Below the pieces are notes generated by a model. It saw only the letters and a program-made list of their open reading frames with translations, ran no database searches and was not told the DNA's origin. From assembly GCF_000372725.1 (NCBI RefSeq), contig NW_005199363.1, positions 197,031 to 261,030 on the forward strand: 64,000 nucleotides of DNA, written 5' to 3'. Of the stretch, positions 9,948 to 19,835 are shown one piece after another. The DNA is from Emiliania huxleyi CCMP1516 (lineage: Eukaryota > Haptophyta > Isochrysidales > Noelaerhabdaceae). The translations under genes and the position numbers were made by a program. Each line of letters begins with the position of its first letter. The first letter of the stretch is position 1.

Positions 9948-12341
9948 TCACTGCGCCCCCTGCCACTCTCGGATCATCCGGCGCAGGATGTGGCTGGGGA
10001 AGAGGCCTGTGTTGCCAAGCTCTTCGCCCGTCATCGGGCTTGTCGACTTGGTTGCGAGCCAGCGCTCGATGGCCGACCGCTCATACGCGTGCCCATCGGC
10101 CGCCATCACCGGGTCGCTCATGATCTCGGTCGTGATCGGGCAGACGAAGTCGGTCGGCGGCTCCTCCCCCGGCGGCGCCTCCGGCTCTGGCGGCTGCTCC
10201 ACCGCCGCCCGCCTCTCCTCCTCCAGCCTCGCGCTCTCCTCGAGCGCCGCCGCCAATTCCGCCTCCTCTCCCGCCGCCGCCGCCTCGGCCGCTGCCTCCT
10301 CTTCCGCCTTCTCCCCGGGCTCCCGCGACGGCCCAGCGCCGCCCCCCCCGCCCTTCCCTTTCTTCTTCTTCTTCTTGCCCTTCTTGCTCTCCTTGGCGCG
10401 CTCCGCCTCCTTCTCCGCCTCCTCCTCCGCCAGCAGCGCCTCGGCATGCCGCGCCGCCTCCGCCTCCGCCGCCGCTCTCTCCGCCTCCCTCGCCGCTGCC
10501 TTCGCCGCCGCCTCCACTGCCGCCTCCGCCGCCGCCGCATGCTCCTCGAGGGCGCGCACGCACCCGGCGTGGCCCTTCTCCTTGGCCATCTGCAGCGCCG
10601 TCCTGCCGCTCGCAGAGCACAACACCGCGTCTGCGCCCGCCCGCAACAGGTGGAGGACGACGGCGGAGTGGTCGGAGAAGCCGGTGGCGTACATCAGCGC
10701 GGTGAACCCGAGGTCGTTCTGCAGATTGATCTCCGCCCTGTGCTGCAACAGCAGCTCGACCACCCGCTCGTGGCCCTCCTGGGCGGCGTACATCAGCGCG
10801 ACGTAGCCGTCGTTGTCCTGCTTGTTGATCTCCGCGCCGCGCTGAAGTAGTAGCTCGACCATCCGCTCGTCGCCTTGGCTGGCGGCGCCCATCAGCGCGG
10901 TGCTGCCGTCGCTGGCCTGCAGGTCGACCTCCGCGCCGCGCTGCAGCAGCGTGTCGACCACCCGCTCGTGGCCTTGGCCGGCGGCGTCCATCAGCGCGGT
11001 GTCGCCGTTGCTATTCTGCAAGTCGATCTCTGCGCCGCGCTGCAGCAGCAGCTCGACCACCCCCTCTTGGCCCTCCTGGGCGGCGTACATCAGCGCGGTC
11101 CAGCCGTCGCTGGCCTGCAAGTTGATCTCCGCCCCGCGCTGCAACAGAAGATCGACCACCCAATCGTGGCCGTTGCCGGCGGCGCACATCAGCGCGGTGC
11201 CGCCGTTGCTTTTCTGCTTGTTGATCTCCGCGCCGCGCTGCAGCAGAAGGTCGACCACCCGCTCGTGGCCGTTAGTGGCGGCGACCATCAGCGCGGTGCC
11301 GCCGTTGCTGTTCTGCAAGTTGATCTCCGCGCCGCGCTGCAGCAGCAGCTCGACCATCCCCTCTTGGCCCTTCTGGGCGGCAAGCATCAGCGCGGTGACG
11401 CCGCTCACATCGTCGACCGCGCAAGTCGCGTTAACCCGCCCGCCGCTGTCAAGCCACGCCAGCAGCGCCGCCTCTTCGCCTCGCGCAGCCGCCTGCCTGG
11501 CCTCTTCGGAAAGGCTGCCCGGTGAGCCGGAAGAGGCCGCGGCCCTCGCTCCCGCCGCCGCCTCGCCCGAGGAAGCACCGCCCACACCGCCCGCCGCCGC
11601 CTCACGCTGGGCCGCAGTCACCTCTGCGACGTGCTGCCGGAAGGCGCCGACGCACGCTGCGTGGCCCTTCTCCTTGGCCCACTGCAGCGCTGTCTTGCCG
11701 TCCTCAGAGCGCACCGCTGTATCCGCGCCCGCGCGAAGCAAGCGGAGGACGACGGCGGGGTGGTCGTTGCCGGCGGCGACCGTCAGCGCGGTGTCGCCGT
11801 CGCTATCCTGCTTGTTGGTCTCCGCTCCGCGCCGCAACAGAAGATCGACCACCCGCTCGTGGCCTTTGTCGGCGGCGGCCATCAGCGCGGTCCAGCCGTC
11901 GCTGGTATGCAAGTCGACCTCCGCGCCGCGCTGCAGCAGAAGGTCCACCACCCGCTCGTGGCCTTGGCCGGCGGCGCATATCAGCGCGGTGCCGATCTCC
12001 GCGCCGCGCTGCAGCAGCAGCTCGACCGACGGCTCGCGGCCGTTGCCGGCGGCGATCATCAGCGCGGTGCCGCCGTCGCTGTTCTGCAGCTCGATCTCCG
12101 CGCCGCGCTGCAGCAACAGCTCGACCACCCGCTCGTGGCCGTACATGGCGGCGAGCATCAGCACAGTGACGCCACTCATCTCGCCCTCCTCGCAAGTCGC
12201 GTTGATCCGCCCGCCGCAATCAAGCAACGCCAGCACCGCCGCCTCGTCGCCTCGCCCAGCCCCTAACGCCTCTACGACGCGCGCTAGCGCCTTCTCTTGC
12301 ACCTCCGGCGGCGAACCGTCCTTCAATGCGGCGAGCATCAT
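9948..12341 (-). CDS. Ankyrin-repeat U-box E3 ligase, 797 aa
   Basis: Single exon from ATG 12341 (MMLAALKDGSPPEV). Two ankyrin arrays of near-identical 33-residue units (GHERVVELLLQRGAEI...GGTALM) occupy roughly residues 50-230 and 300-590, separated by an Ala/Ser linker. One unit in the first array is shortened (RGAEIGTALI), as if part of a repeat was lost. Then come a charged Ala/Glu/Lys coiled segment with a KKGKKKKKKGK run and a C-terminal U-box (TDFVCPITTEIMSDPVMAAD followed by GHAYERSAIERWL), about residues 722-797. The U-box would bind an E2; the ankyrins would recruit substrates. High nucleotide identity between units suggests recent expansion or gene conversion. The upstream 50 nt abut a fragment of the 252-bp array. 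Confidence 0.9.
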   Translation of the reverse strand: MMLAALKDGSPPEVQEKALARVVEALGAGRGDEAAVLALLDCGGRINATCEEGEMSGVTVLMLAAMYGHERVVELLLQRGAEIELQNSDGGTALMIAAGNGREPSVELLLQRGAEIGTALICAAGQGHERVVDLLLQRGAEVDLHTSDGWTALMAAADKGHERVVDLLLRRGAETNKQDSDGDTALTVAAGNDHPAVVLRLLRAGADTAVRSEDGKTALQWAKEKGHAACVGAFRQHVAEVTAAQREAAAGGVGGASSGEAAAGARAAASSGSPGSLSEEARQAAARGEEAALLAWLDSGGRVNATCAVDDVSGVTALMLAAQKGQEGMVELLLQRGAEINLQNSNGGTALMVAATNGHERVVDLLLQRGAEINKQKSNGGTALMCAAGNGHDWVVDLLLQRGAEINLQASDGWTALMYAAQEGQEGVVELLLQRGAEIDLQNSNGDTALMDAAGQGHERVVDTLLQRGAEVDLQASDGSTALMGAASQGDERMVELLLQRGAEINKQDNDGYVALMYAAQEGHERVVELLLQHRAEINLQNDLGFTALMYATGFSDHSAVVLHLLRAGADAVLCSASGRTALQMAKEKGHAGCVRALEEHAAAAEAAVEAAAKAAAREAERAAAEAEAARHAEALLAEEEAEKEAERAKESKKGKKKKKKGKGGGGGAGPSREPGEKAEEEAAAEAAAAGEEAELAAALEESARLEEERRAAVEQPPEPEAPPGEEPPTDFVCPITTEIMSDPVMAADGHAYERSAIERWLATKSTSPMTGEELGNTGLFPSHILRRMIREWQGAQ

Positions 12342-12390
12342 GAGAGAGTCACGCCAAAAAGGAGGGCTACACGAGGCCCTGTAGGATTCC

Positions 12391-12435
12391 TTCCCGGTCC
12401 TCACTGGCTTGCCGGGGTCATGGGCCCCCCCTCTA
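12391..12435. repeat. Fragment of the 252-bp repeat unit, left of the transposon
   Basis: CGGTCCTCACTGGCTTGCCG and the following GGGGTCATGGGCCCCCC match the end of each 252-bp unit. It ends ...CTCTA, where the mariner-type element begins. Confidence 0.8.
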
Positions 12436-14256
12436 CAGTGGGTTGCGGGCATTAAGAAAATGGAGCTCGGCTAGGGTTGCGCAGCTATGAACAGGAGCGA
12501 GTTCGCGCTGCGCTAGGCTCAGACGGCGAGTTCGCGCTGCGCTAGGCTCAGTACGGCGAGTTCGCGCTCTGCACCGCTATAGGTATAGCGGCTAGGCTCT
12601 CTTTTATGGAGAATTTATCTCTCTCGGCTGCGTTGGCTCGCCAAAGTCTTTCTTCTCGATGGCGCTGGGTCCGCTCACTGGGGCGGGCGTGGGTGTGCGT
12701 GTTTTGTAGAGAAGCAAAAACGCACGTCGTCCGGGTTCTGTCGTGTGTCGAGCGTGCGGGCGGGGAGGGCCCCGAGGGGCGAGGGCGAGGCGCTGAGAGC
12801 CTGTGGCGAGAGCTAAGATAGAGCAGTGGCCAGTGCGAGAGTTACACACGACACACACGACACGACAGGGACACAGACACAGACACAGACACAGACGCAG
12901 ACACACACTGCGCTCCCCTCAGCTCCCGCGAGAGGTAGGGAGACGCGAGCCCGACGGAGTCCGGTGGTGGGGGCCCACGCAGCCAGCCCCTGCGTTGCAA
13001 AGGTTGGTGCTGAGCCGCCGCCGCCGCTCGCTCTCGAAAAGCGTCGCGCTGCTGCCCGTTCCCGGAGCGACGACCGCGAGTTTGGTGGCCAGGGCCTCGC
13101 CTGAAAGGGGGGGGGGGGGGGAGAAGTGAGGACAAACCGAGCGGGTGGGGTTGCCGGGAAGGTGGTGGGCTACGAGCGAGTAGCGGGAAGACCGTCGATA
13201 CTCCGGCGGAAGAGTGCTCCCCCGCCGCCCCCTGGGTCACCCCGAGTGACCTCGCAGCCCACGCCGTGAGGCGCTGCTGTCAGGGGAATGTTGGGGGCGC
13301 GCAAAGCCGCTCGGAAGAGACGGCCAGGAGCCAAGGAGCGGCCGGAGCGCGGCGAAAGACCGAGGGGAAGTGGCCGCCGCATACAGCCTCCGGCGGGCCT
13401 CCGGCGGACGCCTGCGGCGTGGCGCTGCGCGCGACCGGCCCCTTCTCGGTGCGCTGCAGGACGATCTCGCTCAAACGTGCGCCTGCTGGGGCGGGGCGGT
13501 CACGAGACCGGCTGAAATTGCGGCCGCAGCTGCTTGGGGGGGTGAGGATGGCCGGGCTTGAACGGCTTCTCGCGAGGTGCCCGCATCCCGACGCAGCAGC
13601 GATTTCGCCACCTCGGTCTTTCGCGGCCTTCGCCGAGCGCAGGCGCTGGGTGGGACGGGAGGGAAATTTCTTTTCTTCGCGCCCCCGCGCGCCGAGCCAA
13701 AGGAGCTCCGCGGAGCCGCCAGGCGCCCACCCCGGCGGTTCGCTCGCTACGCGTCGCTCACCGCCGGGGCGGGCGCCTGGCGGCGCCGCTGCGCAAAAAC
13801 AGGATTCCGCGGCACGCCGCCGTTTCTAAGCCTTTCCACAGCCCTCATCCACCCCGCGCCGTGGTTTCTTAGCTCCGGCCGGCACTCAAGCCAGCAGAGC
13901 CGGCGGGCCCGAAGGATTTTTAGGTAAGTAAGAGGTCAGCTGTAAGCTGCCGGTCCGCGAGGGCGATGCCAGAGTCTGCCGCTGAGTCGGCTCTCTGGAT
14001 GACGGGGGAAGACGCACACACGCCTCCATCCACTCCACTCAGAACACCGCAGACTTGGAAAGTGACAAGTGCGCGCGCCGCAGGCGAAGAGGAATTTTTG
14101 AGCTGGGGCTCCCGTTCACACACAGTGAATCACACACTCGTTTCTGGCCTTTTCTCGGGGCCGCGTCTGCGGCGCGCCGTGGTTTCTTAGATTTTTGCGG
14201 AAATCGCTCGGCGTGGTTTCTTAATACTACGTTTTCTTAATGCCCGCAACCCACTG
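12436..14256. mobile_element. Mariner-type TIR element, 1.82 kb, TA target
   Basis: The ends are CAGTGGGTTGCGGGCATTAA and its inverse, flanked by TA on both sides (12434-12435, 14257-14258). CAGTG termini and TA duplication are typical of the Tc1/mariner superfamily. The last 460 bp (13796-14256) match a shorter copy at 32806-33286. The interior (12.47-13.8 kb) has open frames but no recognisable transposase; it also contains repeats GCGAGTTCGCGCTGCGCTAG (12500-12575), also seen at 23826-23882. Confidence 0.75.
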
Positions 14257-14982
14257 TAGCGCCGCCGGAGGCGGCGTAGCTTCCGAGAAGCTCGGTCAGA
14301 CACACGGGGGAGAGACGGACACCACATCATTACGAATGACGCAAAAATACGTCACGGAGAGCGTGTAGAATGGCTAATTTCGCCGAGAGCGCGCCGCGGG
14401 CGCACCTGGTAGACGGCCCCGGAATGAGTCACTGATTAAAGTTGGGCGCCTTTGGTCGAGGCTTCCCCGGTCCTCACTGGCTTGCCGGGGTCATGGGCCC
14501 CCCCCCTCTAGCGCCGCCGGAGGCGGCGTAGCTTCCGAGAAGCTCGGTCAGACACACGGGGGAGAGACGGACACCACATCATTACGAATGACGCAAAAAT
14601 ACGTCACGGAGAGCGTGTAGAATGGCTAATTTCGCCGAGAGCGCGCCGCGGGCGCACCTGGTATACGGCCCCGGAATGAGTCACTGATTAAAGTTGGGCG
14701 CCTTTGGTCGAGGCTTCCCCGGTCCTCACTGGCTTGCCGGGGTCATGGGCCCCCCCCCTCTAGCGCCGCCGGAGGCGGCGTAGCTTCCGAGAAGCTCGGT
14801 CAGACACACGGGGGAGAGACGGACACCACATCATTACGAATGACGCAAAAATACGTCACGGAGAGCGTGTAGAATGGCTAATTTCGCCGAGAGCGCGCCG
14901 CAGGCGCACCTGGTATACGGCCCCGGAATGAGTCACTGATTAAAGTTGGGCGCCTTTGGTCGAGGCTTCCCCGGTCCTCACT
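14257..14982. repeat. Three tandem copies of a 252-bp unit
   Basis: Copies start at 14257, 14509 and 14761 (the last is cut at about 14982) and are nearly identical. Each holds a GC-rich stem (GCCGCCGGAGGCGGC), TGACGCAAAAATACGTCA (inverted TGACG half-sites) and TGAGTCA, i.e. bZIP-like sites, and ends with CTTGCCGGGGTCATGGGCCC. There is no reading frame and no match to snRNA or 5S RNA that I can recognise. Confidence 0.85.
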
Positions 14983-15062
14983 AGGGGGGCGCGGCGTGGA
15001 CACCGCTGCAGAGCCTCTCACCGCTGCTGCCTCTCCGCGGCCCAGCAGCGCGCCGGCGCCAG

Positions 15063-15120
15063 GCACTTGGAGCACTTGGAGCACTTGGAGTGCAGTCATT
15101 AGCCTCACATCCAGGGCCGG
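15063..15120 (+). repeat. Dispersed repeat, ACTTGGAGTGCAG family
   Basis: CACTTGGAGCACTTGGAGTG followed by CAGTCATTAGCCTCACATCC. Related copies occur at 18907-18990, 21291-21345, 23688-23750 (inverted), 26518-26585 (inverted) and 40645-40700. Confidence 0.7.
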
Positions 15121-15151
15121 CGCAAAGGGGGGCACGGCGTGGACACCGCTG

Positions 15152-15585
15152 GATTCGACCTTTTTACGGGGTAAGGTATGGTGGCTCCTGGCCAAAAGGG
15201 TGGGGGGGTATGGTCCTGGCTCGACGGGTGGGGGGGTCTAGGGGGGGTATGGTCAAACCTGGAGCCGCCGTACCGCCCACGTTACAACAGTACACGCCGC
15301 GCCTGCGCCGGCACGCAAGGCCCTGGCGGCCTTTGCGGACACGCTCTGAGGGGTGAGCACGATTGCCGGCGGGTCACCTCGCGCAGACTGCAACGCGCGA
15401 ACCCGTGCCGCACGACCGGACGGACGGCCTAACACGACGGTTACTGTACGCGCTCGTGTGGTGTGGTGGGGGGTGGGGGGGTATGGTCCTGCTGGCCAGA
15501 GGCGACGTCCTGTGCGGGTGGGGGGGTATGGTCGCGGCGCCAGGGCCGGGCGCACCATACCCTACCCCCTAAATATCCTCGAATC
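15152..15585. mobile_element. 434-bp TIR element with 3-bp CTG target duplication
   Basis: TIRs are GATTCGA...GGGGTAAGGTATGGTG and the inverse of GATTCGA...GGGGTAGGGTATGGTG. The flanks are CTG at 15149-15151 and 15586-15588. A paralogous uninterrupted site (GTGGACACCGCTGCAGAGCC, 14997-15016) supports insertion. The interior is G-rich with repeats of GTGGGGGGGTATGGTC. Confidence 0.65.
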
Positions 15586-15678
15586 CTGCAGAGCCTCTCC
15601 GGCCCGGCACGGCCCAGCAGCGCGCGGCGCCAGGCTCTAACTATTTAGGCGGCCTGCTCAGAACGAGTCAACCGACAC

Positions 15679-18122
15679 ATGAGCGCCCCGACGAAGAAGC
15701 GCCGCGTCGAGCTCGTGCAGGTGGCACCCGCCGGCGGCGAGGCCTCTCTACAGCTCTCTAGCTTTGCACCGACTCTCTCACTCGCCGACGGCGTCACCGT
15801 CACGCTAAGCTCCACACCGCCCGCAAAGACGGAGACCGTGGCAAACGCAGAGTCTCTCGCCGCGGTGCTCAAGCGCCGAGCCGAGGTTGCGCGGCAGACC
15901 CACGACCGGTGGGTCCGTTCGCCGCGGGCAGCGTGGATCCAGTCGCTGCTGGCAGAGCTCGGCCCTCCGGCGAGGGAGGAGCTGCTCGCGCTGCAGCGGC
16001 GGCACACGACACTCGCGGCGGAGGACTTTGCGACGCGGTGGGAGCTCGGCGCCGAGTGGTCGGGGCGGGTCGTTGCGCTCTGGCTCGGCGCGGAGGGGCG
16101 GAGCGTCGAGGAGGTGATTGCAAAGGCGGCCGGAGCTTGGCGCTCCCGACACACTCGCGACCCTCTTCTGAGACGAGCCACGGCTAGTTGCAAAGGCGGC
16201 CGAGTTTGGGCACGAGAAGGAGGAGCTCTCCTCGGGCGTCGTGCTCGAGGGCGGGCTGCTGCACTCGCTCGCCACCGGGGCAGACGTCGGCGTCGAGGAG
16301 CTGCTGCCGTGGGTCAAAGCACTCACCGCCGCCGCCGCCGGCTCGGCCGGCGGAGCGGCCACCGAGGCTCCGCCCTCCCTTCCTCTTTTTGCCACGTCCG
16401 CCCACCTATCCCTTCCGGTTCCATCCCCCCCCCCCCCCCCCTCCTCTCTCCGCCGCCTCCGCCCTCCTTTCCAGGGCACGTCCACGACACGCCCCGCCCG
16501 CCGTGTCCCGCAGGCGCCGACCGCCTCCCTCTACCGCGTCGACCCGTCCAACCACTTCCTGACCGCCGCAGACACGAGCGCCCCGCTCGACTCGCTCGGC
16601 GACGAGGCGCGGGCAGCGGAACAGCGAGATGATCTGGTGACGAGGCACCTGCTTGACTCAATGCCCTATCTCTCTCTCTCTCTCTCTCTGCCATGGCGAG
16701 GTGCGGCTGCGGATCGCGAGCGGGCGAGGCGTCGGGTCCCTGAACACCACCTTCGACTTTGCGAGCGGCGAGAGCGGCTCCGGCATGCCGCTGCCGAAGC
16801 GGGCGGTGGGAGACCGCCCGAGCTCACCCGAGATCGTGCGAGGTCGCGCGAGGCTAGGCGTTCCGCTGCTGGACGGCTACTGGGAGAGGCTCGACGACGC
16901 GAGCTACGTGGTGGGGGAGGGGGTGGCGCGGCTGAACCCGCGCCTCTACCTCATCTGGAAGACGGCCGGCTACTGCACGCCCTACCACCAAGACGTGCAC
17001 GTGCCGCCGCACTTCACGCTGTACAACCAGACGAGCGGCGCGTGCCCTGCCCCTCCCGCCTCCGCTCCCCGGACACTTCTTAGACACTTCCTAGACACTT
17101 CGTGAGCAGGCGCCTCCGCCTTCCACTTCCTCCCGCTGCTGCTCGGCGAGTGCGCGACTCCTCCCCTCGCGGCGACACCTCCTCGGACCCCCTCCCTCAG
17201 CCTCCTGCGGACCCCTTCCTGGCAGGTACGCCACTCTCGTCGGGCGGCGGGACGGCCCTAGCCGGCTGAAGGAGCTGCTGCAGCGCCTCGACAGGGAGGG
17301 CGTCGGAGAGGTGCAGCAACGGCCCGCCCCCCCTCCTCCCCTCCGACCCCTCCTCCGCACCTCTTTGACCCCCCCCCCCCGCCCCCCCCTTCCTTCAGGT
17401 CGCCACCCTCGGGCCCAAGCAGATGCTCCTCATCCTCCCGGGAGGGGCGCACGGCGTCTACGTGCCTCGGCCGGCGCTGCAGCTGCCTCCGCCCGCCCGC
17501 CCGCTGCCGCCCTTCCGCCTCTCCGTCATCCGCGCTGCGGAGCTCTTCGTGGCCCCGGTGTGCGACTCGCGAGATCTGGGGGAGATATGGCGAGATGTGG
17601 CGAGATATGGCCCCGGTGTGCGACTCGCGAGATCTGGGGGAGATATGGCGAGATGTGGCGAGATATGGCCCCGGTGTGCGACTCGCGAGATCTGGGGGAG
17701 ATATGGCGAGATGTGGCGAGATATGGCCCCGGTGTGCGACTCGCGAGATATGGGGGAGATATGGCGAGATGTGGCGAGATATGGCCCCGGTGTGCGACTT
17801 GCGAGCGGCTCCTGATACAATGGTCAATGCAAACACAGTGGATGGCCCTCGCCTTTCGTGACAGGTGTGCGACCTGTACGAGCGGCTCCTCCTCTCCGCA
17901 GCCGACTGGGCCACGCCTCTCGGACTGAGCGAGCGCGAGGCGCAGGCGGAGGCGGCGACGCTCGACGCCTTTGCGGCCGTGCAGCAGCGCGCCTGCGCTG
18001 AGCTCGGCCTGTCGCGCAGCGACTGGACCTTCTTCGCGACGCTGCTGCAGCGGCGGTGGGATGCCGCCGCGGAGGCGGCCGGGCTGGAGGGGGCCAACAG
18101 AGAGACGACAATCCCTCTGTAA
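15679..18122 (+). CDS. JmjC/cupin-like Fe(II) oxygenase, 539 aa, eight exons
   Basis: Exons 15679-16125, 16196-16366, 16514-16636, 16701-17037, 17110-17149, 17226-17310, 17399-17557 and 17865-18122 join without frame errors. The N-terminus is basic (MSAPTKKRRVE), suggesting nuclear import. A JmjC-like core carries H343-x-D345 in YCTPYHQDVH, then FTLYNQTSG, and a distal H419 in LILPGGAHGVYVP, the expected facial triad. The rest is helical. Donors are GC in introns 1, 2 and 4 and GT in 3, 5, 6 and 7. Intron 1 (70 nt) has TTGCAAAGGCGGCCG at both borders; intron 7 is an expanded tandem repeat. Protein or RNA hydroxylation or demethylation is inferred from the triad only; the substrate is unknown. 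Confidence 0.65.
17558..17864 (+). repeat. Intron 7 of the JmjC-like gene: 58-nt tandem repeat seeded by the exon edge
   Basis: Four 58-nt units start at 17558, 17616, 17674 and 17732, and a partial one at 17790. Each starts GTGTGCGACT, resembling the start of the next exon (GTGTGCGACCTGTACGAGCG). The 17790 copy continues GCGAGCGGCTCCT like the exon itself. The unit interior is GAGATATGGCGAGATGTGGC. Confidence 0.9.
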
Positions 18123-18343
18123 GTAGTACAAAACAGGTCCAACAGAGTCACAAATTGCCCGGTGGACGGCGGCTGATCACACGACTTGGCGTCTCTCTCT
18201 GGCTCCGGCTCAGGTCGTGCTCGTGCGTCGTGGCACGTGGGGGGGCGGCGGGCGGGGCATATTGCTCATGTGTAAACGGGGTCTCTGGGGCGGGAGCCCC
18301 CTAGCGGCCCGCCGCGGGCGCTAGCGCGTTCCACACAGTGCGA

Positions 18344-18679
18344 TCACTCCAGACTCACCCTCCTCGCCCTCCCTCCGGCGCCGCAACCGACGCCGACCGC
18401 GCAGCGGTGCCGCCCGTCGGCGACTTGCGCGGCGGCCGGCGATCCGTCGAGCAGGAGCCGGCGCGGCGCGCTGCCGTCGCGCACGCACACGGTGGCGGTC
18501 GTGCCGCACGGTGGCGCTACGCGCGTCTCGTTCGGTGTGGCGTGCACGTCGATGAAGCCGTGCAGCGTGGGCACGCGCAGGATATATGTGTTCCCTCGGT
18601 AATGTGCTACGGGTATGGGCCGCCGGTTCCACGCCACCGGTCCACGAACATCTACTCTGCTGAGAACGGCCGGTGGCAC
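18344..18679 (-). CDS. Possible gene fragment, 111 codons
   Basis: A frame with coding look (GNTYILRVPTLHGFIDVHAT and VAPPCGTTATV...RRLLLDG). The pattern faintly recalls the C-terminal beta-sandwich of bacterial-type alpha-L-rhamnosidases, but too little is present to be sure. No flanking catalytic domain is seen. It may be a relic or an exon of an unseen gene. Confidence 0.25.
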   Translation of the reverse strand: MPPAVLSRVDVRGPVAWNRRPIPVAHYRGNTYILRVPTLHGFIDVHATPNETRVAPPCGTTATVCVRDGSAPRRLLLDGSPAAAQVADGRHRCAVGVGCGAGGRARRVSLE

Positions 18680-18906
18680 CTCGAGATGGTCGAGTGGCCT
18701 CCGCGCTCCGGTTCGAATTCGGCGAGTTGACCCTTATATTTTTTTCACACCTAGCGGGCTCAATTTTGCTCTGATGCCTCCTACGTATTCGAACTCAAAT
18801 TCTCGGGCAGGCGCCCGGTGCGTTGGTCGTTTTTCGTCACGGGAGCGGGAGCCGAATCAAAGAATTTTGGCTTTCTTGTGTGTGCTGGTCGTAGCCCGAA
18901 ACACCG

Positions 18907-18990
18907 CTTGAGCACTTGAGCACTTGCGACTTGGAGTCGGCAGTCGGTAACCCGCAGGGCCTCACACCCACAGGGCCGGGGAGCTAAGAA
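18907..18990 (+). repeat. Diverged ACTTGGAGTGCAG-family copy
   Basis: GAGCACTTGAGCACTTGCGA and GGGCCGGGGAGCTAAGAA match the other copies. The following GCTAACAACATACCAAC also recurs after the copy near 40600. Confidence 0.6.
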
Positions 18991-19054
18991 CTGTGATTCT
19001 GTGTGAGCTCCGGTGTCCTGATCTGCTAACAACATACCAACCTGTTTTTTTGCA

Positions 19055-19135
19055 CTAACCGTGCCGATCGGCGGATCGGTGCACGGTGGCCCTCTAGCGC
19101 TTCTTACTCGAGTGTCGAGTCAGGTATAAAAGGCT
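19055..19135 (+). promoter_or_regulatory. Hairpin followed by a TATA box
   Basis: CCGTGCCGATC-GGCG-GATCGGTGCACGG can fold. It is followed by GTATAAAAGG at 19124-19133, one of few canonical TATA sequences in the window. No clear gene follows within 400 nt, so it may belong to a repeat or a non-coding transcript. Confidence 0.35.
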
Positions 19136-19835
19136 ACCAGGCTAGCATGTGTAGCAAGACCAAGTAAAGTGCTCCAAGCACTCGTAACCTGCCCGATGCT
19201 TTTTGCATTTTGGCATGTGGTTAGGCTCCTGCGGGCGGCGCTGCACGTGCCAGCCGAGATCGGTTTCAGATCAAGAACACTCACTCACGCCCGACTCACC
19301 CTGACAACCCGCCCCGCCGGCGGCCCAGCCTGGTGGCGAGCGGCCAAGGCGCGCTGGCGGTAGAGCGCACGCTGGCGGGGGTCTGTCGGCTCCAGCTGGC
19401 CGACCGCAGCCTCGAGCTCGGCGACCTGTTCACAGGCAGAGTACGTGGTACGCCGGCTCACAGTGCTGCGCGCCCTCGCCCCCTCGAGCTCGGGCGACCG
19501 CCGCGCGCGAGCATCGGAGGACGCCCTCCTGCGCGCAGGCGGATAATCTCGGGGGAAATCTCGGGGGAAATCTCGGGGGATCTCGGATGATCTCGCTCCT
19601 GCGCACAGGCTGCTGAGCCAGATCTCGGCTAGATCTCGGCTAATCTCGGCTTCGCCTGCGCCGAGAGGATGGCCTGCGCCTGCACATGCACGCGCGAAAG
19701 TAAGTTAGCTGGGTACAAGGGCTATACGCATGCAGCAGCACTGCTGCAACTACGAGACTACCGAGAGTACACAGGCCGGACTCACGCCGCATCTGGGCCT
19801 CGAGATACAGGGAGATATGGGGAGATGTTCCACAT

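Noticed and set aside
12803-13930. Open frames inside the mariner-type element as a transposase
   Set aside because: No DDE/D pattern, helix-turn-helix or other transposase feature could be recognised; composition looks non-coding.
14257-14982. Tandem units as 5S rRNA or spliceosomal RNA genes
   Set aside because: No 5S, U1, U2, U4, U5 or U6 signature could be found; the GATGACGC-like stretch only superficially recalls U6.
17558-17864. Regular direct repeats that could suggest a CRISPR array
   Set aside because: The units are contiguous with no unique spacers, lie inside an intron of a eukaryotic gene and begin with exon-derived sequence.
18684-18745. A-box-like TGGTCGAGTGG, B-box-like GGTTCGAATTC and a T run, as in a tRNA or SINE head
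   Set aside because: Spacing between the boxes is too short for a tRNA, there is no anticodon arm or acceptor stem, and no repeat copies were seen.
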